Part shown: in pieces, positions 44,746-53,984 of the stretch | How the letters are laid out: every line of letters begins with the position of its first letter | How positions within the stretch are numbered: the stretch's first letter is position 1 | NCBI RefSeq assembly: GCF_001544755.2 | Contig: NZ_FCOF02000028.1 | Location: 16,117-80,116 of the forward strand | Reading direction: 5' to 3' | From: Caballeronia catudaia | GTDB taxonomy: Bacteria; Pseudomonadota; Gammaproteobacteria; Burkholderiales; Burkholderiaceae | Length of the DNA: 64,000 nucleotides | Position numbers and translations under genes: made by a program | Notes under the pieces: generated by a model | The model's database searches: none | Told to the model about the DNA's origin: nothing | Seen by the model: the letters and a program-made list of their open reading frames with translations, nothing else

Positions 44746-44839
44746 CGCGTCTTGCGCGTTGTCCGCGTTCTCCGCGTTTTCACCTAGCAATCCGAGGTTG
44801 ACTCACACGCTCACGCGGCCGAAACTTCATCCATCGCTT

Positions 44840-44849
44840 TGTGATCACA
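44840..44849. promoter_or_regulatory. Palindrome upstream of the GntR-led operon
   Basis: TGTGATCACA is a perfect 10-bp palindrome 53 bp upstream of the gntR GTG; a further half site GTCACA follows at 44851-44856. It could be the operator of the GntR/FCD regulator or a CRP-like site with abnormal (7-bp) spacing between TGTGA and TCACA. Assigned by symmetry and position only. Confidence 0.4.
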
Positions 44850-44901
44850 GGTCACATCAAACGACAGCATCGCAGCAGCCGAACGAAAGAACGGAGGCGA
44901 A

Positions 44902-45612
44902 GTGGCGACACGCTCGACGACGGATCTCCCCGCGCTCGAATTAGTTGCACGCGAAACCATGGCCGGCCGCGTCTATGCGCAGCTCAGGCAAGCCATCATG
45001 ACGGGCCGCTTCGCACCTGGACAGTTGCTCAGCCTGCGCAGCGTGGCGGAAGCCGTCGGCTCTTCGACCATGCCCGTGCGCGCCGCGCTCACGCGTCTGC
45101 AAGCGGAAGGCGCGTTGATCGACGGACCCGGCCGCGCGTTGATGGTCCCGCCGATGACGCTCGAGTTGCTCGACGAATTGCGCGACGTGCGCATCGCGCT
45201 CGAAGGCGCAGTCGCGAAGCGCGCGGCGTCGCGCATGACGCGCGCGCATCTCGACGCGCTGCAGCGCATCTTCGACACGATGGACGCCCATGTCGAAGCC
45301 GGCGACGCGCCCTCGTATCTGCGCAGCAACTTCGAGTTCCACATTGCCATTTACGCGCACGGTGCGAGCGATCTCACGCTCGCGACGATTCAGAACCTCT
45401 GGATGCGCATCGGCCCGTTCCTGAATCTCGTGGCACCCGATATTCCGCACATGCGCCGATCGATGGCGGCGCATCGGCATATCGTCGAAGCGCTCTGGCG
45501 CGGCGACGGCGAAGGCGCGCGCGCCGGCATCGAGGAGGACATCGGCGATGCGGCCGCCGATCTGCAACAGCGTTTGCAAAGCGGCGAATCAGGCAACGAA
45601 GCGAGCGCCTGA
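44902..45612 (+). CDS. GntR-family (FCD/FadR type) transcriptional regulator
   Basis: A 236-residue regulator. The winged helix (about 15-85) reads VYAQLRQAIMTGRFAPGQLL, LRSVAEAVGSSTMPVRAAL and RLQAEGALIDGPGRALMV (in part). The C-terminal FCD helical domain has NFEFHIAIYAHG, with metal-ligand His residues, and MAAHRHIVEALWRGD. It starts with GTG after ACGGAGG. It is the first gene of the catabolic operon that continues to 54887 and is most likely its local regulator, sensing the substrate or an intermediate. Confidence 0.9.
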   Translation: MATRSTTDLPALELVARETMAGRVYAQLRQAIMTGRFAPGQLLSLRSVAEAVGSSTMPVRAALTRLQAEGALIDGPGRALMVPPMTLELLDELRDVRIALEGAVAKRAASRMTRAHLDALQRIFDTMDAHVEAGDAPSYLRSNFEFHIAIYAHGASDLTLATIQNLWMRIGPFLNLVAPDIPHMRRSMAAHRHIVEALWRGDGEGARAGIEEDIGDAAADLQQRLQSGESGNEASA

Positions 45613-45640
45613 ACACGACTAAAAAGAAAGGAGACAAGGC

Positions 45641-46447
45641 ATGACGGTTCTTCAGATGCTGAAACCGCACGCGGGCTTGCGCGTGCTCGTGACGGGCGGC
45701 GCATCGGGCATCGGGCTCGTGATCGCGCGCGCGTTCGTCGATGCAGGCGCGCGCGTGCACGTCTGCGATTCGAGCCCCGAAACCATCGATGCATTGGCGC
45801 AGGCAGAAGCGAGCGCGGAGTGCAACGCGATTACGTCCACGCTCGCGGATGTTTCGGACAAGGACGCGGTCGAGCGCGTATTCGCCGACGTGCAGCGCGA
45901 GCTCGGCGGACTCGATGTGCTCGTGAATAACGCGGGCATCGCGGGCCCGACCGGCGGCATCGACGAACTCGACGCGAACGAGTGGGAGCAAACCGTCGAC
46001 GTCAATCTGAACGCGCAGTTCTACTTCGCGCGCCGCGCGGTGCCGCTGCTGCGCGACGCGCATGGCGGCGGAACGATCATCGCGCTGTCGTCGGTGGCGG
46101 GACGGCTCGGTTATGCGTTTCGCACGCCGTATGCCGCGACGAAATGGGCGGTCGTCGGCATGACCAAGAGTCTCGCGATCGAGCTGGGGCCGTCCAACAT
46201 CCGCGTCAATGCGATTCAGCCGGGCATCGTGAAAGGGCCGCGCATCGAGCGCGTGATCGCCGCGCGCGCGAAGCAACTCGATCTCTCTTATGAAGAGATG
46301 GAGAAGCAGTATCTCGCGAAGATTTCCCTGCGCCGCATGACCACGCCCGAGGAAGTCGCGGCCACCGCGCTCTTTCTGTGCTCGCCCGCGGGCAGCGGCA
46401 TCTCGGGACAGGCGATCTCCGTCTGCGGCAACGTGGAAGTCCTTTAA
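45641..46447 (+). CDS. Short-chain dehydrogenase/reductase
   Basis: A 268-residue NAD(P)-dependent SDR. Cofactor motif TGGASGIG at residues 18-25, NNAGIAG in the middle, catalytic Ser in ALSSVAGRLG, and Y164-x3-K168 in TPYAATKWA. AAGGAG precedes the ATG. It lies 28 bp after gntR and 15 bp before the BKACE gene. By context it probably oxidises a hydroxyl of the substrate, possibly towards a keto acid; that is an inference. Confidence 0.9.
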   Translation: MTVLQMLKPHAGLRVLVTGGASGIGLVIARAFVDAGARVHVCDSSPETIDALAQAEASAECNAITSTLADVSDKDAVERVFADVQRELGGLDVLVNNAGIAGPTGGIDELDANEWEQTVDVNLNAQFYFARRAVPLLRDAHGGGTIIALSSVAGRLGYAFRTPYAATKWAVVGMTKSLAIELGPSNIRVNAIQPGIVKGPRIERVIAARAKQLDLSYEEMEKQYLAKISLRRMTTPEEVAATALFLCSPAGSGISGQAISVCGNVEVL

Positions 46448-46462
46448 AACAACGAGGATCAC

Positions 46463-47395
46463 ATGGCAACGAAACGCAAGGTCATCATCACATGTGCGCC
46501 GACGGGCGCGATCCACACGCCTTCGATGTCGCCGCATCTTCCTCTCACGCCGCAGCAGATCGGCGACGCCGCGCTCGCGGCCGCGCAGGAAGGCGCCGCG
46601 ATTCTGCATCTGCATGCGCGCGATCCGAACGATGGTCACCCGACGCAGGATCCCGCCGTGTTCGAGCAATTTCTGCCGCGCATCAAGGCGGAAACGGATG
46701 CGGTGATCAACATCACGACCGGCGGCAGCCCGCACATGACGGTGGCCGAACGTTTGAAGCCCGCGCATCGGTTCAGGCCGGAAGTGGCGTCGCTGAACAT
46801 GGGCTCGATGAACTTCGGTCTCTATCCGATGCTGGAGCGCTTCAAGGAACTCAAGTACGACTGGGAGCGTAAGCATCTGGAGAACAGCCGCGATCTCGTG
46901 TTCAAGAACACGTTTGCGGATATCGAATACATCCTGACATCGTGCGGCGCGAACGGCACGCGCTTCGAGTACGAGTGCTACGACATTTCGCATCTGTATA
47001 ACCTCGCGCACTTCGTCGATCGCGGACTCGCGAAACCGCCGTTCTTCGTGCAGAGCGTCTTTGGTCTGCTCGGCGGCATCGGGCCGCATCCCGAAGATCT
47101 CGCGCATATGAAGCGCACCGCCGACCGGCTTTTCGGCCACGACTATGTGTGGTCGATCCTCGGCGCGGGCCGCAATCAGATTCCGCTCGGTTCGATCGGC
47201 GTCGCGCAGGGATCGAACGTGCGTGTGGGTCTGGAGGATTCGCTATGGATCGAGCCCGGCAAGCTCGCCGAATCGAGCGCGGCGCAGGTGCGCAAGATTC
47301 GTCAGGTGGTCGAAGGACTTTCGCTCGATATCGCCACGCCCGCCGAAGCGCGCGAGATGCTGCAACTGAAGGGCGCCGCCGACACCAACTTCTGA
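46463..47395 (+). CDS. BKACE family (DUF849) beta-keto acid cleavage enzyme
   Basis: A 310-residue member of the beta-keto acid cleavage enzyme family, whose known members condense a beta-keto acid with acetyl-CoA to release acetoacetate and a new acyl-CoA. Zinc ligands H49-L-H51 are in ILHLHARDP. Other conserved features are ITTGGSPHMTV, SLNMGSMNFG and GAGRNQIPL. It is co-directional with two dehydrogenases and two lactonase-like genes, which suggests that they make the beta-keto acid. The actual substrate cannot be read from sequence. Confidence 0.92.
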   Translation: MATKRKVIITCAPTGAIHTPSMSPHLPLTPQQIGDAALAAAQEGAAILHLHARDPNDGHPTQDPAVFEQFLPRIKAETDAVINITTGGSPHMTVAERLKPAHRFRPEVASLNMGSMNFGLYPMLERFKELKYDWERKHLENSRDLVFKNTFADIEYILTSCGANGTRFEYECYDISHLYNLAHFVDRGLAKPPFFVQSVFGLLGGIGPHPEDLAHMKRTADRLFGHDYVWSILGAGRNQIPLGSIGVAQGSNVRVGLEDSLWIEPGKLAESSAAQVRKIRQVVEGLSLDIATPAEAREMLQLKGAADTNF

Positions 47396-47409
47396 GCGTG
47401 GAGGAGAAC

Positions 47410-48183
47410 GTGAACGCCAAGCTGAAAGTAGTCGCGATGCCGACGGGCTGGCTCACCGTCGATCGCTCGTCGCAAGTGTATGGCCGCTACTTCGGCCAGC
47501 AGATGAAGGTGCCCGTGTGGTCGACGGCGATCGTCGGTGCGTCGAAGAAGATCGTCGTCGATACGGGCATTCACGATCCGGGATGGGTCTCGAACTTCGT
47601 GTGTCCGTGCGATCAGGCGCCCGAAGAGAAGCTCGAGCGCGCGTTGAAGGAATACGTCGGCTGGAGCGCGGACGATGTGGATATCGTCATCAACACGCAT
47701 CTGCATTACGACCATTCGGGCGGCAACACGCTGTTCAGCCACGCGCGCTTCATCGTGCAGGCGGCCGAGTGGGAATACGCGGGTCATCCGCTGCCGACGC
47801 AGGCCACGTATTACCAGGAGTTTCTGATCGGCCGCGAGCCGCTCGCGTATTTTCGCTGGCAGTTCGTGAACGGCGTGACCGATATCGTGCCCGGCGTGCG
47901 CGTCGTGCCGACACCGGGCCACACGCCGGGGCATCAGTCCGTCGCGGTGAATACGGAAGAAGGCGTCGTGCTGATCGCGGGCGATTGCGCGAACTGCATG
48001 GAAAACATCGTCGACCTCGTGCCGGTGGGCATCGTGCATGAAACGCTCGCGGAGATCGGCTCGCTGTCGCGCATTCGTCAGATCGCGGATTTCGTCATAC
48101 CCGGACACGATCCGAACGTCGTGCCCGGCAGCGCGGGCATCGCATTGCCAGCAAGCGCGCGTTTGCCTCATATCGCGAAGTAA
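47410..48183 (+). CDS. Metallo-beta-lactamase-fold lactonase-like hydrolase
   Basis: A 257-residue MBL-fold enzyme of the AttM/AiiA N-acyl-homoserine-lactonase-like group. The dinuclear metal motif H97-L-H99-Y-D101-H102 is intact, with further ligands in the PGHTPGH, AGDCAN and PGHDPNV blocks. The start is a GTG at 47410 after GGAGGAG. It sits 14 bp after the BKACE gene, so a metabolic lactone or ester is a more likely substrate than a quorum signal, although quorum-signal hydrolysis cannot be excluded. Confidence 0.87.
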   Translation: MNAKLKVVAMPTGWLTVDRSSQVYGRYFGQQMKVPVWSTAIVGASKKIVVDTGIHDPGWVSNFVCPCDQAPEEKLERALKEYVGWSADDVDIVINTHLHYDHSGGNTLFSHARFIVQAAEWEYAGHPLPTQATYYQEFLIGREPLAYFRWQFVNGVTDIVPGVRVVPTPGHTPGHQSVAVNTEEGVVLIAGDCANCMENIVDLVPVGIVHETLAEIGSLSRIRQIADFVIPGHDPNVVPGSAGIALPASARLPHIAK

Positions 48184-48239
48184 CGCAGCAACGTAGAAGC
48201 GCATCGTCGAAGACCAATAACGAAGCACCGGAGGATGAC

Positions 48240-49367
48240 ATGAAAGCATGGACGCAATCGATTCGTCATGCGGGCCGGGCCGCGCTCGGCCTCGCGTTCG
48301 CGGCGGCGCTCGCCGTGTCGGGACAGGCGCACGCGGCGGGCAAGTACAAGATCTTTCTGTCGATGAGCTATGTCGGCAACGACTGGCAGACGGAAGCCGC
48401 GAACATGGTCAAGGCGATGGCCAATACGCCCGCGCTCAAGGACAAGGTCGATCTCGAAGTGCAGGTCGCGGGCACCGACGCGCAGAAGCAGATCCAGCAG
48501 ATCAACTCGATGGTGCAGGCGGGCGCGAAGGCCATCGTCATCTATCCGATCTCGCCGACGGCGCTCAATCGCGCGATCAAGAACGCATGCTCGAAAGGCG
48601 TCGTCGTTGCCGCATACGACGGCGAAGTGACGGAGCCGTGCGCGCATAACGTGACCATCGACCAGCATCAGGCCGGCACCGTCACCGCCGAATGGCTCGC
48701 GAAAACGCTCAACGGCAAGGGCAATGTCGTGATGATCACCGGCGTGCCGGGCACGTCCGTCGATCGCGCGCGCACCGAGGCGGCGAAGGCCGTGTTCGCG
48801 AAGTTTCCGGGCATCAAGATCGTCGCGGAAGGCACGGGCATGTGGAGTCAGGCGACCGCGAAGACCGAGCTTTCGAAGATTCTCGCGACGAACAGCTGGG
48901 ACAAGATCGATGGCCTGTGGATGCAGGTGGGCTGCTTCACGGCGGCATCCATGCAGCTCGAAGCGGGTATCGCCGACGACAAGATCAAGCCGTGCGCGGG
49001 TGAATCGTCGAACGGGCATCGGGTGCAGATGTTGCCGCCGGGCGAAGTGAAGGGGCAGGGCGGATATCGCTCGATCGGCTATCGTTCCATCTCTTATGGC
49101 GCGCCGCCGTACTCCGGCGCGATGGCGCTGAAAATGGCCGTGAAGAAGCTCGATGGCGGCGATTTCCCGGCGCGCGTCACGTTGAAGCTGCCGCTCGTGC
49201 TGACCGCTGAATCGAAGCTCTGCAAGACCGGCAGCATCGACGAACTGAAGGCGGGCTGCACGGCGTTCCCGCCGGACAAGGTGCCGCCGGGCTGGTTCGC
49301 GGACATCTATTCGGAAGACACGAAGGAAGTCGGCTTCAACGCCGCGTTGACGGGCAATCAGGACTGA
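48240..49367 (+). CDS. Sugar-type ABC transporter periplasmic binding protein
   Basis: A 375-residue exported receptor with a signal peptide (about 1-32, ending AHA). The fold is of the ribose/galactose-type Peripla_BP_4 group: LSMSYVGNDWQTEAANMVKA, AGAKAIVIYPISPTALN, AYDGEV and TIDQHQAG (split here). Four or more Cys residues in the C-terminal half (CFTAAS, KPCAGES, KLCKTG, AGCTAF) could form disulfides. It feeds the ATPase and fused permease encoded directly downstream. Confidence 0.9.
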   Translation: MKAWTQSIRHAGRAALGLAFAAALAVSGQAHAAGKYKIFLSMSYVGNDWQTEAANMVKAMANTPALKDKVDLEVQVAGTDAQKQIQQINSMVQAGAKAIVIYPISPTALNRAIKNACSKGVVVAAYDGEVTEPCAHNVTIDQHQAGTVTAEWLAKTLNGKGNVVMITGVPGTSVDRARTEAAKAVFAKFPGIKIVAEGTGMWSQATAKTELSKILATNSWDKIDGLWMQVGCFTAASMQLEAGIADDKIKPCAGESSNGHRVQMLPPGEVKGQGGYRSIGYRSISYGAPPYSGAMALKMAVKKLDGGDFPARVTLKLPLVLTAESKLCKTGSIDELKAGCTAFPPDKVPPGWFADIYSEDTKEVGFNAALTGNQD

Positions 49368-49373
49368 GGCGCG

Positions 49374-50888
49374 ATGATGAACGACTCGTCTCTCGCCATC
49401 GATCTGTCGAAGGTGACGAAGCGCTTCGGCGCGACCGTCGCGCTCGATGGCGCGTCGTTCTCGGTGAAACGCGGCGCGGTGCACGCGCTGCTCGGCGAGA
49501 ACGGCGCGGGCAAGTCCACCACGGTCAAGCTGCTGTCGGGATTGATGCAGCCGGATTCGGGCAGCATCCGCGTGATGGGCGACGACGTGACGATGCGCCA
49601 GCCGAGAGACGCGCATCGCGCGGGCGTGCAGACGGCGTTTCAGGAGATGACGCTGGTGCGCGATCTGACGGTCGCGCAGAACCTCCTGATGTCCTATGAA
49701 CCGACGGGCTTTCTCGGGCGCATCAGGAAGCGCGAGGCGCAGCGGCAGGCCGCCGAATGGCTCGACAGGCTCGAACTGTCGGATGTGCGTCCCGGCGCGT
49801 ATATCCGCGATCTTTCGTTGCCGGTGCGGCAGAAGATCGAGATTGCGAAGGCGATCGTGCGCCAGCCGAAAGTGCTGCTGCTCGATGAACCGACGTCCGC
49901 GCTCTCGGGCCGCGATGTGACATGGCTCGCGCGGCGCATCGACGAGTTGAAGGCGGGCGGCGTGACCTTCGTGTTCATCACGCATCGCATGCAGGAAGTG
50001 CGCGAGTTCTGCGACAGCCTCACGGTGTATCGGAATGGCCGCGACGTGGGCGCGTTCGATGCCGCGGATATATCGGATGACGAAGTAATTCGTCTTGTCA
50101 TCGGCCGCTCGATGGAGGCGAAGTATCCACCGAAGATCGCATCGGCGATGAGCGATGCGACGCCGGCCATCGAGACGCGCAACGTTCGCGTCGATGGCGT
50201 CGTCTCCGACTTCGATCTCGCCGTGAAGCCCGGCGAAGTGCACGGCATCGCGGCATTACAAGGCATGGGGCAACGCGAGTTGTTCGAGGCGCTGTTCGGC
50301 GCGAGCTATATCGACGATGGCGAGATCCGCATCGACGGCAAGCCGGTCACGTTGACATCGACGGCGGATTCGTTGAAAGCCGGTGTATCGACGAGCTTTC
50401 TGCCCGAGGACCGCAAGACCGAAGGCTTGTTTTTACGCTTGCCCGGCGGCGAGAACGTGTCCTTGCCCGTGATCGGACGCTACTCGCGCTTCGGGCTCAT
50501 CGACCGCAAGCGCGAGCAGGCCGCGATACGCAAATCGCTCGCGCAAATGGAAGTGAATCCGCGTGCGCTGTACAAGCCGTGTTTGTCTTTTTCGGGCGGC
50601 AATCAGCAAAAGATTGCGATGGCGAAATGGCTGCTCACGCAAAGCCGCGTGTGGCTCATGTTCGATCCGACGCGCGGCATCGATGTCGGCACCAAGCATC
50701 AGATCTTCGTGCTGATGCGCGCGTTCGCGGCGGCGGGCGGCGCAGTGCTGTTCTACTCGACCGACGTGCCCGAACTCGTCAATGTGTGCGATCGCGTCTC
50801 GGTGATGTATCGCGGGCGCAATGCCGGCGAACTGACGGGCGATGCGCTCACCGAGGAAAACGTGATGCGCAAGATGCTTTCCAGTTGA
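49374..50888 (+). CDS. Sugar-type ABC importer ATPase with two nucleotide-binding domains
   Basis: A 504-residue RbsA/MglA-type tandem ATPase. The N-terminal domain has Walker A GENGAGKST and Walker B LLLDEPTSAL, with a signature that deviates (RDLSLPVRQK in place of LSGGQ). The C-terminal domain has the usual degenerate Walker A (GMGQRELFEALFG) and a good signature FSGGNQQK, then MFDPTRGIDVG. ATGs at 49374 and 49377 are both possible. It is 6 bp after the binding-protein gene and 10 bp before the fused permease gene. Confidence 0.92.
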   Translation: MMNDSSLAIDLSKVTKRFGATVALDGASFSVKRGAVHALLGENGAGKSTTVKLLSGLMQPDSGSIRVMGDDVTMRQPRDAHRAGVQTAFQEMTLVRDLTVAQNLLMSYEPTGFLGRIRKREAQRQAAEWLDRLELSDVRPGAYIRDLSLPVRQKIEIAKAIVRQPKVLLLDEPTSALSGRDVTWLARRIDELKAGGVTFVFITHRMQEVREFCDSLTVYRNGRDVGAFDAADISDDEVIRLVIGRSMEAKYPPKIASAMSDATPAIETRNVRVDGVVSDFDLAVKPGEVHGIAALQGMGQRELFEALFGASYIDDGEIRIDGKPVTLTSTADSLKAGVSTSFLPEDRKTEGLFLRLPGGENVSLPVIGRYSRFGLIDRKREQAAIRKSLAQMEVNPRALYKPCLSFSGGNQQKIAMAKWLLTQSRVWLMFDPTRGIDVGTKHQIFVLMRAFAAAGGAVLFYSTDVPELVNVCDRVSVMYRGRNAGELTGDALTEENVMRKMLSS

Positions 50889-50898
50889 GAGGTGCTTC

Positions 50899-52998
50899 AT
50901 GAAGATAGCGGTTGCCTCGCCCGATAGCGAGATCGTGCGGCCGGGCGCGCGCGTGGGATGGGGCGCGCGCATCGACCATCATCGCGGGCTGATCATTGCC
51001 ATTTCGGCATTGCTCGCGATGCTCGCCGGATGGATCGCCTTGTCCGCGACGCCCGTCGGGCTGTACGACATCGGCTCGGTCATATCGAGCGCGGCGACGC
51101 TCGCGCTCGCAGCGATCGGGCAGACCATCGTCGTGTTGTCGGGCGGCTTCGATCTGTCCGCATCGGCGGTGGTGTCGCTCGCGAACGTGCTCGCGGTGCG
51201 CTTCGTGCAGGGCTCGCCCGTCGAACAATGGGCGGGCGCCGCGCTGATTCTCGCGATCGGCGGCGGCATCGGGCTCGTGAACGGCGCGCTGATTGCATGG
51301 TTTCGCCTGCAATCTATCGTCGTCACGCTCGCGACGATGTTCATGGTGCAAGGCCTCACGCTGCTGATTCAGAACAAGCCCGGCGGCAGCGTCGGCGATC
51401 AGTTCGGCGCCGTGCTCACCGCCGATCTCATTCCCGACAAGATGCCGATGTCGGCGGGGCTTTTGATTCTCGCGTTGCTGATCTGGTCGTTCATCAAGCG
51501 CACGCGCTTCGGCGTCGGTCTCTATGCGCTCGGCAGCGACCCGGACGGCGCGTATGCGAACGGCATGCCGGTCACGCGCTATCGCATCGCGACGTATGCG
51601 CTCGCGGGCATGTTCTACGCGGCGGCGGGTCTGTATGTATCGGCGCAGACCGGTTCCGCCGATCCGCTCGTCGGCCGTCCGTTGCTGCTCTCGATGTTCA
51701 CGGCCGTTGTGCTCGGCGGCACGCTGCTCGGCGGCGGGCGCGGCGGCTGCGTCGGCACCGTGTTCGCCGCGATGACGCTGATGATCACCGTGAATATATT
51801 GCTCGTGCTGAACGTATCGGCGTTCTTCACGACTATCGCGGAGGCGGTGATCCTGATTCTCGCGGTGCTCGGTTCGTCGATCGGAAAGCAATCGGCTGCG
51901 CACGAATGCGCGCGTCACGCGGTGCAATGGTTCAAGGCGATGCGAACGGGAACCCGCGCGCGCGACGACCGGCATGCACGCCGTGTCACGTTCGAAGTCG
52001 ATGACTTTCGTGCCGTCGAGAATACCGAGTTGAAGGGCCGCGCCATTGCAGACTGGATCGAGCGCAATCGCGAATGGGCGAAGTATGTCGTGCCGGCTTA
52101 TACGCTGTTCTTCGCGGTCGTCATCATCACGGGATTCGTCTATGGGCCTGGCGTGCTCGCGAGCGCGAACTTCTACAGCAGCCTGCTCACGCTGACGCTG
52201 TTTCTCGCGATCCTGGGTCTCGGGCAGGGCGCGGTGATTCTGACTGGCGGACTCGATCTGTCGATGCCCTGGCTCATCACACTATCCGGCGTGCTGCTGA
52301 CGGGGCTCACGCACGGTGTAAACGGCGCGGCTGCCTGGGCGGTGCCGCTCGTGCTCGTCGTCGGCTTGCTCGTCGGCGTGTTCAACGGTGTCGGCGTGGT
52401 GATGCTGGGCTTGCCGCCCATCGTCGTGACGCTCGCGGCGAACGGCTTGCTGCAAGGCCTGACGCTGATCTATTGCAACGGCTCGCCGCAAGGATGGTCG
52501 CCCTCGTCGATCAGCGAATTCACGAACGGACGCCTGGGTCCGCTATCGCTCGCGGCGTGGAGCGTGCCGGTGTTTCTCGTCATCGCGTTGGTGCTGCTGC
52601 ATCGCACGCCGTTTGGGCGGCGCGTGTATGCGGTCGGCAACTCGCAGGTCGCGGCGAAGCTGTCCGGCGTGCGCGTCGGCACGACGTTGATCGCCGTGTA
52701 TTGCCTCTCGGGGTTGTGTTCGGCGCTCGTCGGCTTGCTGCTCGCCGGGTTCAGCTCGCAAGCGTTTCTGGGCATGGGCGATCCGTATCTTCTTCCGTCG
52801 ATTGCCGTCGTGGTCGTCGGCGGCGCGCTCATCACCGGTGGACGCGGGCACTATCTCGGCGTGTTCGGCGGCGCGCTCCTGCTCACCGCGCTCGGCACTT
52901 TGCTTGCGGGCACGACGGTGCCGCCCGCGGTGCGCGACATCATCAACGGGCTCGTCGTGCTGGCGGCGGTCATCACGTTGCGGGACAAGAAGGGCTAA
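50899..52998 (+). CDS. Fused double permease of a sugar-type ABC importer
   Basis: A 699-residue membrane protein made of two complete ribose-type (BPD_transp_2) permeases in one chain. Domain 1 spans about 20-330 and carries SGGFDLSASAVVSL. A hydrophilic linker of about 60 residues (around 331-390) joins it to domain 2 (about 390-695), with TGGLDLSMPWLITLSG. Each half has the family's late glycine-rich loop (VVLGGTLLGGGRGG and VVVGGALITGGRG). The frame is uninterrupted, so this is a true fusion, replacing a homo- or heterodimer of separate permeases. Confidence 0.9.
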   Translation: MKIAVASPDSEIVRPGARVGWGARIDHHRGLIIAISALLAMLAGWIALSATPVGLYDIGSVISSAATLALAAIGQTIVVLSGGFDLSASAVVSLANVLAVRFVQGSPVEQWAGAALILAIGGGIGLVNGALIAWFRLQSIVVTLATMFMVQGLTLLIQNKPGGSVGDQFGAVLTADLIPDKMPMSAGLLILALLIWSFIKRTRFGVGLYALGSDPDGAYANGMPVTRYRIATYALAGMFYAAAGLYVSAQTGSADPLVGRPLLLSMFTAVVLGGTLLGGGRGGCVGTVFAAMTLMITVNILLVLNVSAFFTTIAEAVILILAVLGSSIGKQSAAHECARHAVQWFKAMRTGTRARDDRHARRVTFEVDDFRAVENTELKGRAIADWIERNREWAKYVVPAYTLFFAVVIITGFVYGPGVLASANFYSSLLTLTLFLAILGLGQGAVILTGGLDLSMPWLITLSGVLLTGLTHGVNGAAAWAVPLVLVVGLLVGVFNGVGVVMLGLPPIVVTLAANGLLQGLTLIYCNGSPQGWSPSSISEFTNGRLGPLSLAAWSVPVFLVIALVLLHRTPFGRRVYAVGNSQVAAKLSGVRVGTTLIAVYCLSGLCSALVGLLLAGFSSQAFLGMGDPYLLPSIAVVVVGGALITGGRGHYLGVFGGALLLTALGTLLAGTTVPPAVRDIINGLVVLAAVITLRDKKG

Positions 52999-53024
52999 AT
53001 CAACTCGAATGAGGACGAGAACAG

Positions 53025-53969
53025 ATGCAGACGAAAAACATCGCGGTGATCGGTTCGGGACGCATCGGACGCGCGTGGGCGATCGTCTTTGCGAAGGGCG
53101 GCTTCAACGTGAAGCTGCACGATGCATCGCTGGACATGCTGTCGGGCGCGATTCCCGCGATCCGTGAAAGTGTGCTGGATCTCGCGTCGTTCGACCTTAT
53201 CGATGAACCCGTCGACGCGATCGTGTCGCGCATCGCGACATGCGAAGACCTCGCCGATGCCGTCGCCGATGCGCAGCTCGTGCAGGAGAACATCGCGGAA
53301 GTGGTGGACGCGAAGCGCGCGTTGTTCATCGAGCTGGATCGGCTGACGAAGCCGGATGCGCTGCTCGCAAGCTCGACGTCCGGATTGCCTGCATCGACAT
53401 TTACGGAAGGCATCGAAGGCCGTGCGCGCTGTCTCGTCGCGCATCCGGTAAATCCGCCGTCGCTCGTTCCGCTCGTCGAGTTGTGCGGCGCGCCGTGGAC
53501 ATCGCAGGAGACGATGGAACGCGCCCGCGTCATCTACGAAGAAGCGGGCCAGAAACCCGTCAACGTGAATCGTGAAATCTCGGGCTTTCTCTTGAATCGT
53601 CTGCAAGGCGCGTTGCTCGATGAAGCGCTGAGTCTCTACGAGCAAGGCTATGCGAGCGCCGCCGATCTCGACACCGTGATACGCGATGGACTCGCGATGC
53701 GCTGGTCGTTCATGGGCCCGTTCGAAACGATCGACCTCAACGCGCCCGGCGGCGTTGCAGACTACGCGGCGCGTTATGGCGGCACGTATCGCGCGATCGC
53801 ATCGACGCGGGAATCGTTCGACTGGTCTGCTGATACGCTGAACAAGCTCGATGCCGAGCGCCGCGCGGTGCTGCCGCGCGAGCGTATCGAGGAACGCAGC
53901 CGCTGGCGCGATCGCAGACTGATGGCGTTGCTCGCGCATCGTCGTCAGGTGCAGGACGGTGAAGCCTGA
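53025..53969 (+). CDS. 3-hydroxyacyl-CoA dehydrogenase-like NAD oxidoreductase (L-gulonate/carnitine dehydrogenase type)
   Basis: A 314-residue two-domain oxidoreductase related to lambda-crystallin/L-gulonate 3-dehydrogenase and carnitine dehydrogenase. The Rossmann motif G10-S-G12-R-I-G15 is N-terminal. SSTSGLPAS and AHPVNPPSLVPLVE hold the catalytic Ser and His region; NREISGFLLNRLQGALLDEA begins the helical C-terminal domain. Such enzymes oxidise a 3-hydroxy acid to a 3-keto acid, exactly the substrate class of BKACE in the same operon. The pairing is inferred from context. Confidence 0.88.
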   Translation: MQTKNIAVIGSGRIGRAWAIVFAKGGFNVKLHDASLDMLSGAIPAIRESVLDLASFDLIDEPVDAIVSRIATCEDLADAVADAQLVQENIAEVVDAKRALFIELDRLTKPDALLASSTSGLPASTFTEGIEGRARCLVAHPVNPPSLVPLVELCGAPWTSQETMERARVIYEEAGQKPVNVNREISGFLLNRLQGALLDEALSLYEQGYASAADLDTVIRDGLAMRWSFMGPFETIDLNAPGGVADYAARYGGTYRAIASTRESFDWSADTLNKLDAERRAVLPRERIEERSRWRDRRLMALLAHRRQVQDGEA

Positions 53970-53984
53970 ACAAAGGAGGCGACG

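Noticed and set aside
42442..44790. A 782-codon minus-strand frame across the second hybrid kinase
   Set aside because: Antisense shadow of a clear REC-PAS-HK-REC protein; no recognisable domain.
47410..48183. Calling the MBL protein a dedicated quorum-quenching lactonase
   Set aside because: The metal motif fits, but the tight operon with BKACE, dehydrogenases and an importer points to metabolism; left as a possibility only.
48168..50243. A 691-codon open frame on the minus strand opposite the binding protein and ATPase genes
   Set aside because: The translation is dominated by Arg, His, Ala and Asp with no motif, as expected for the reverse of high-GC coding DNA. The + strand genes have clear families.
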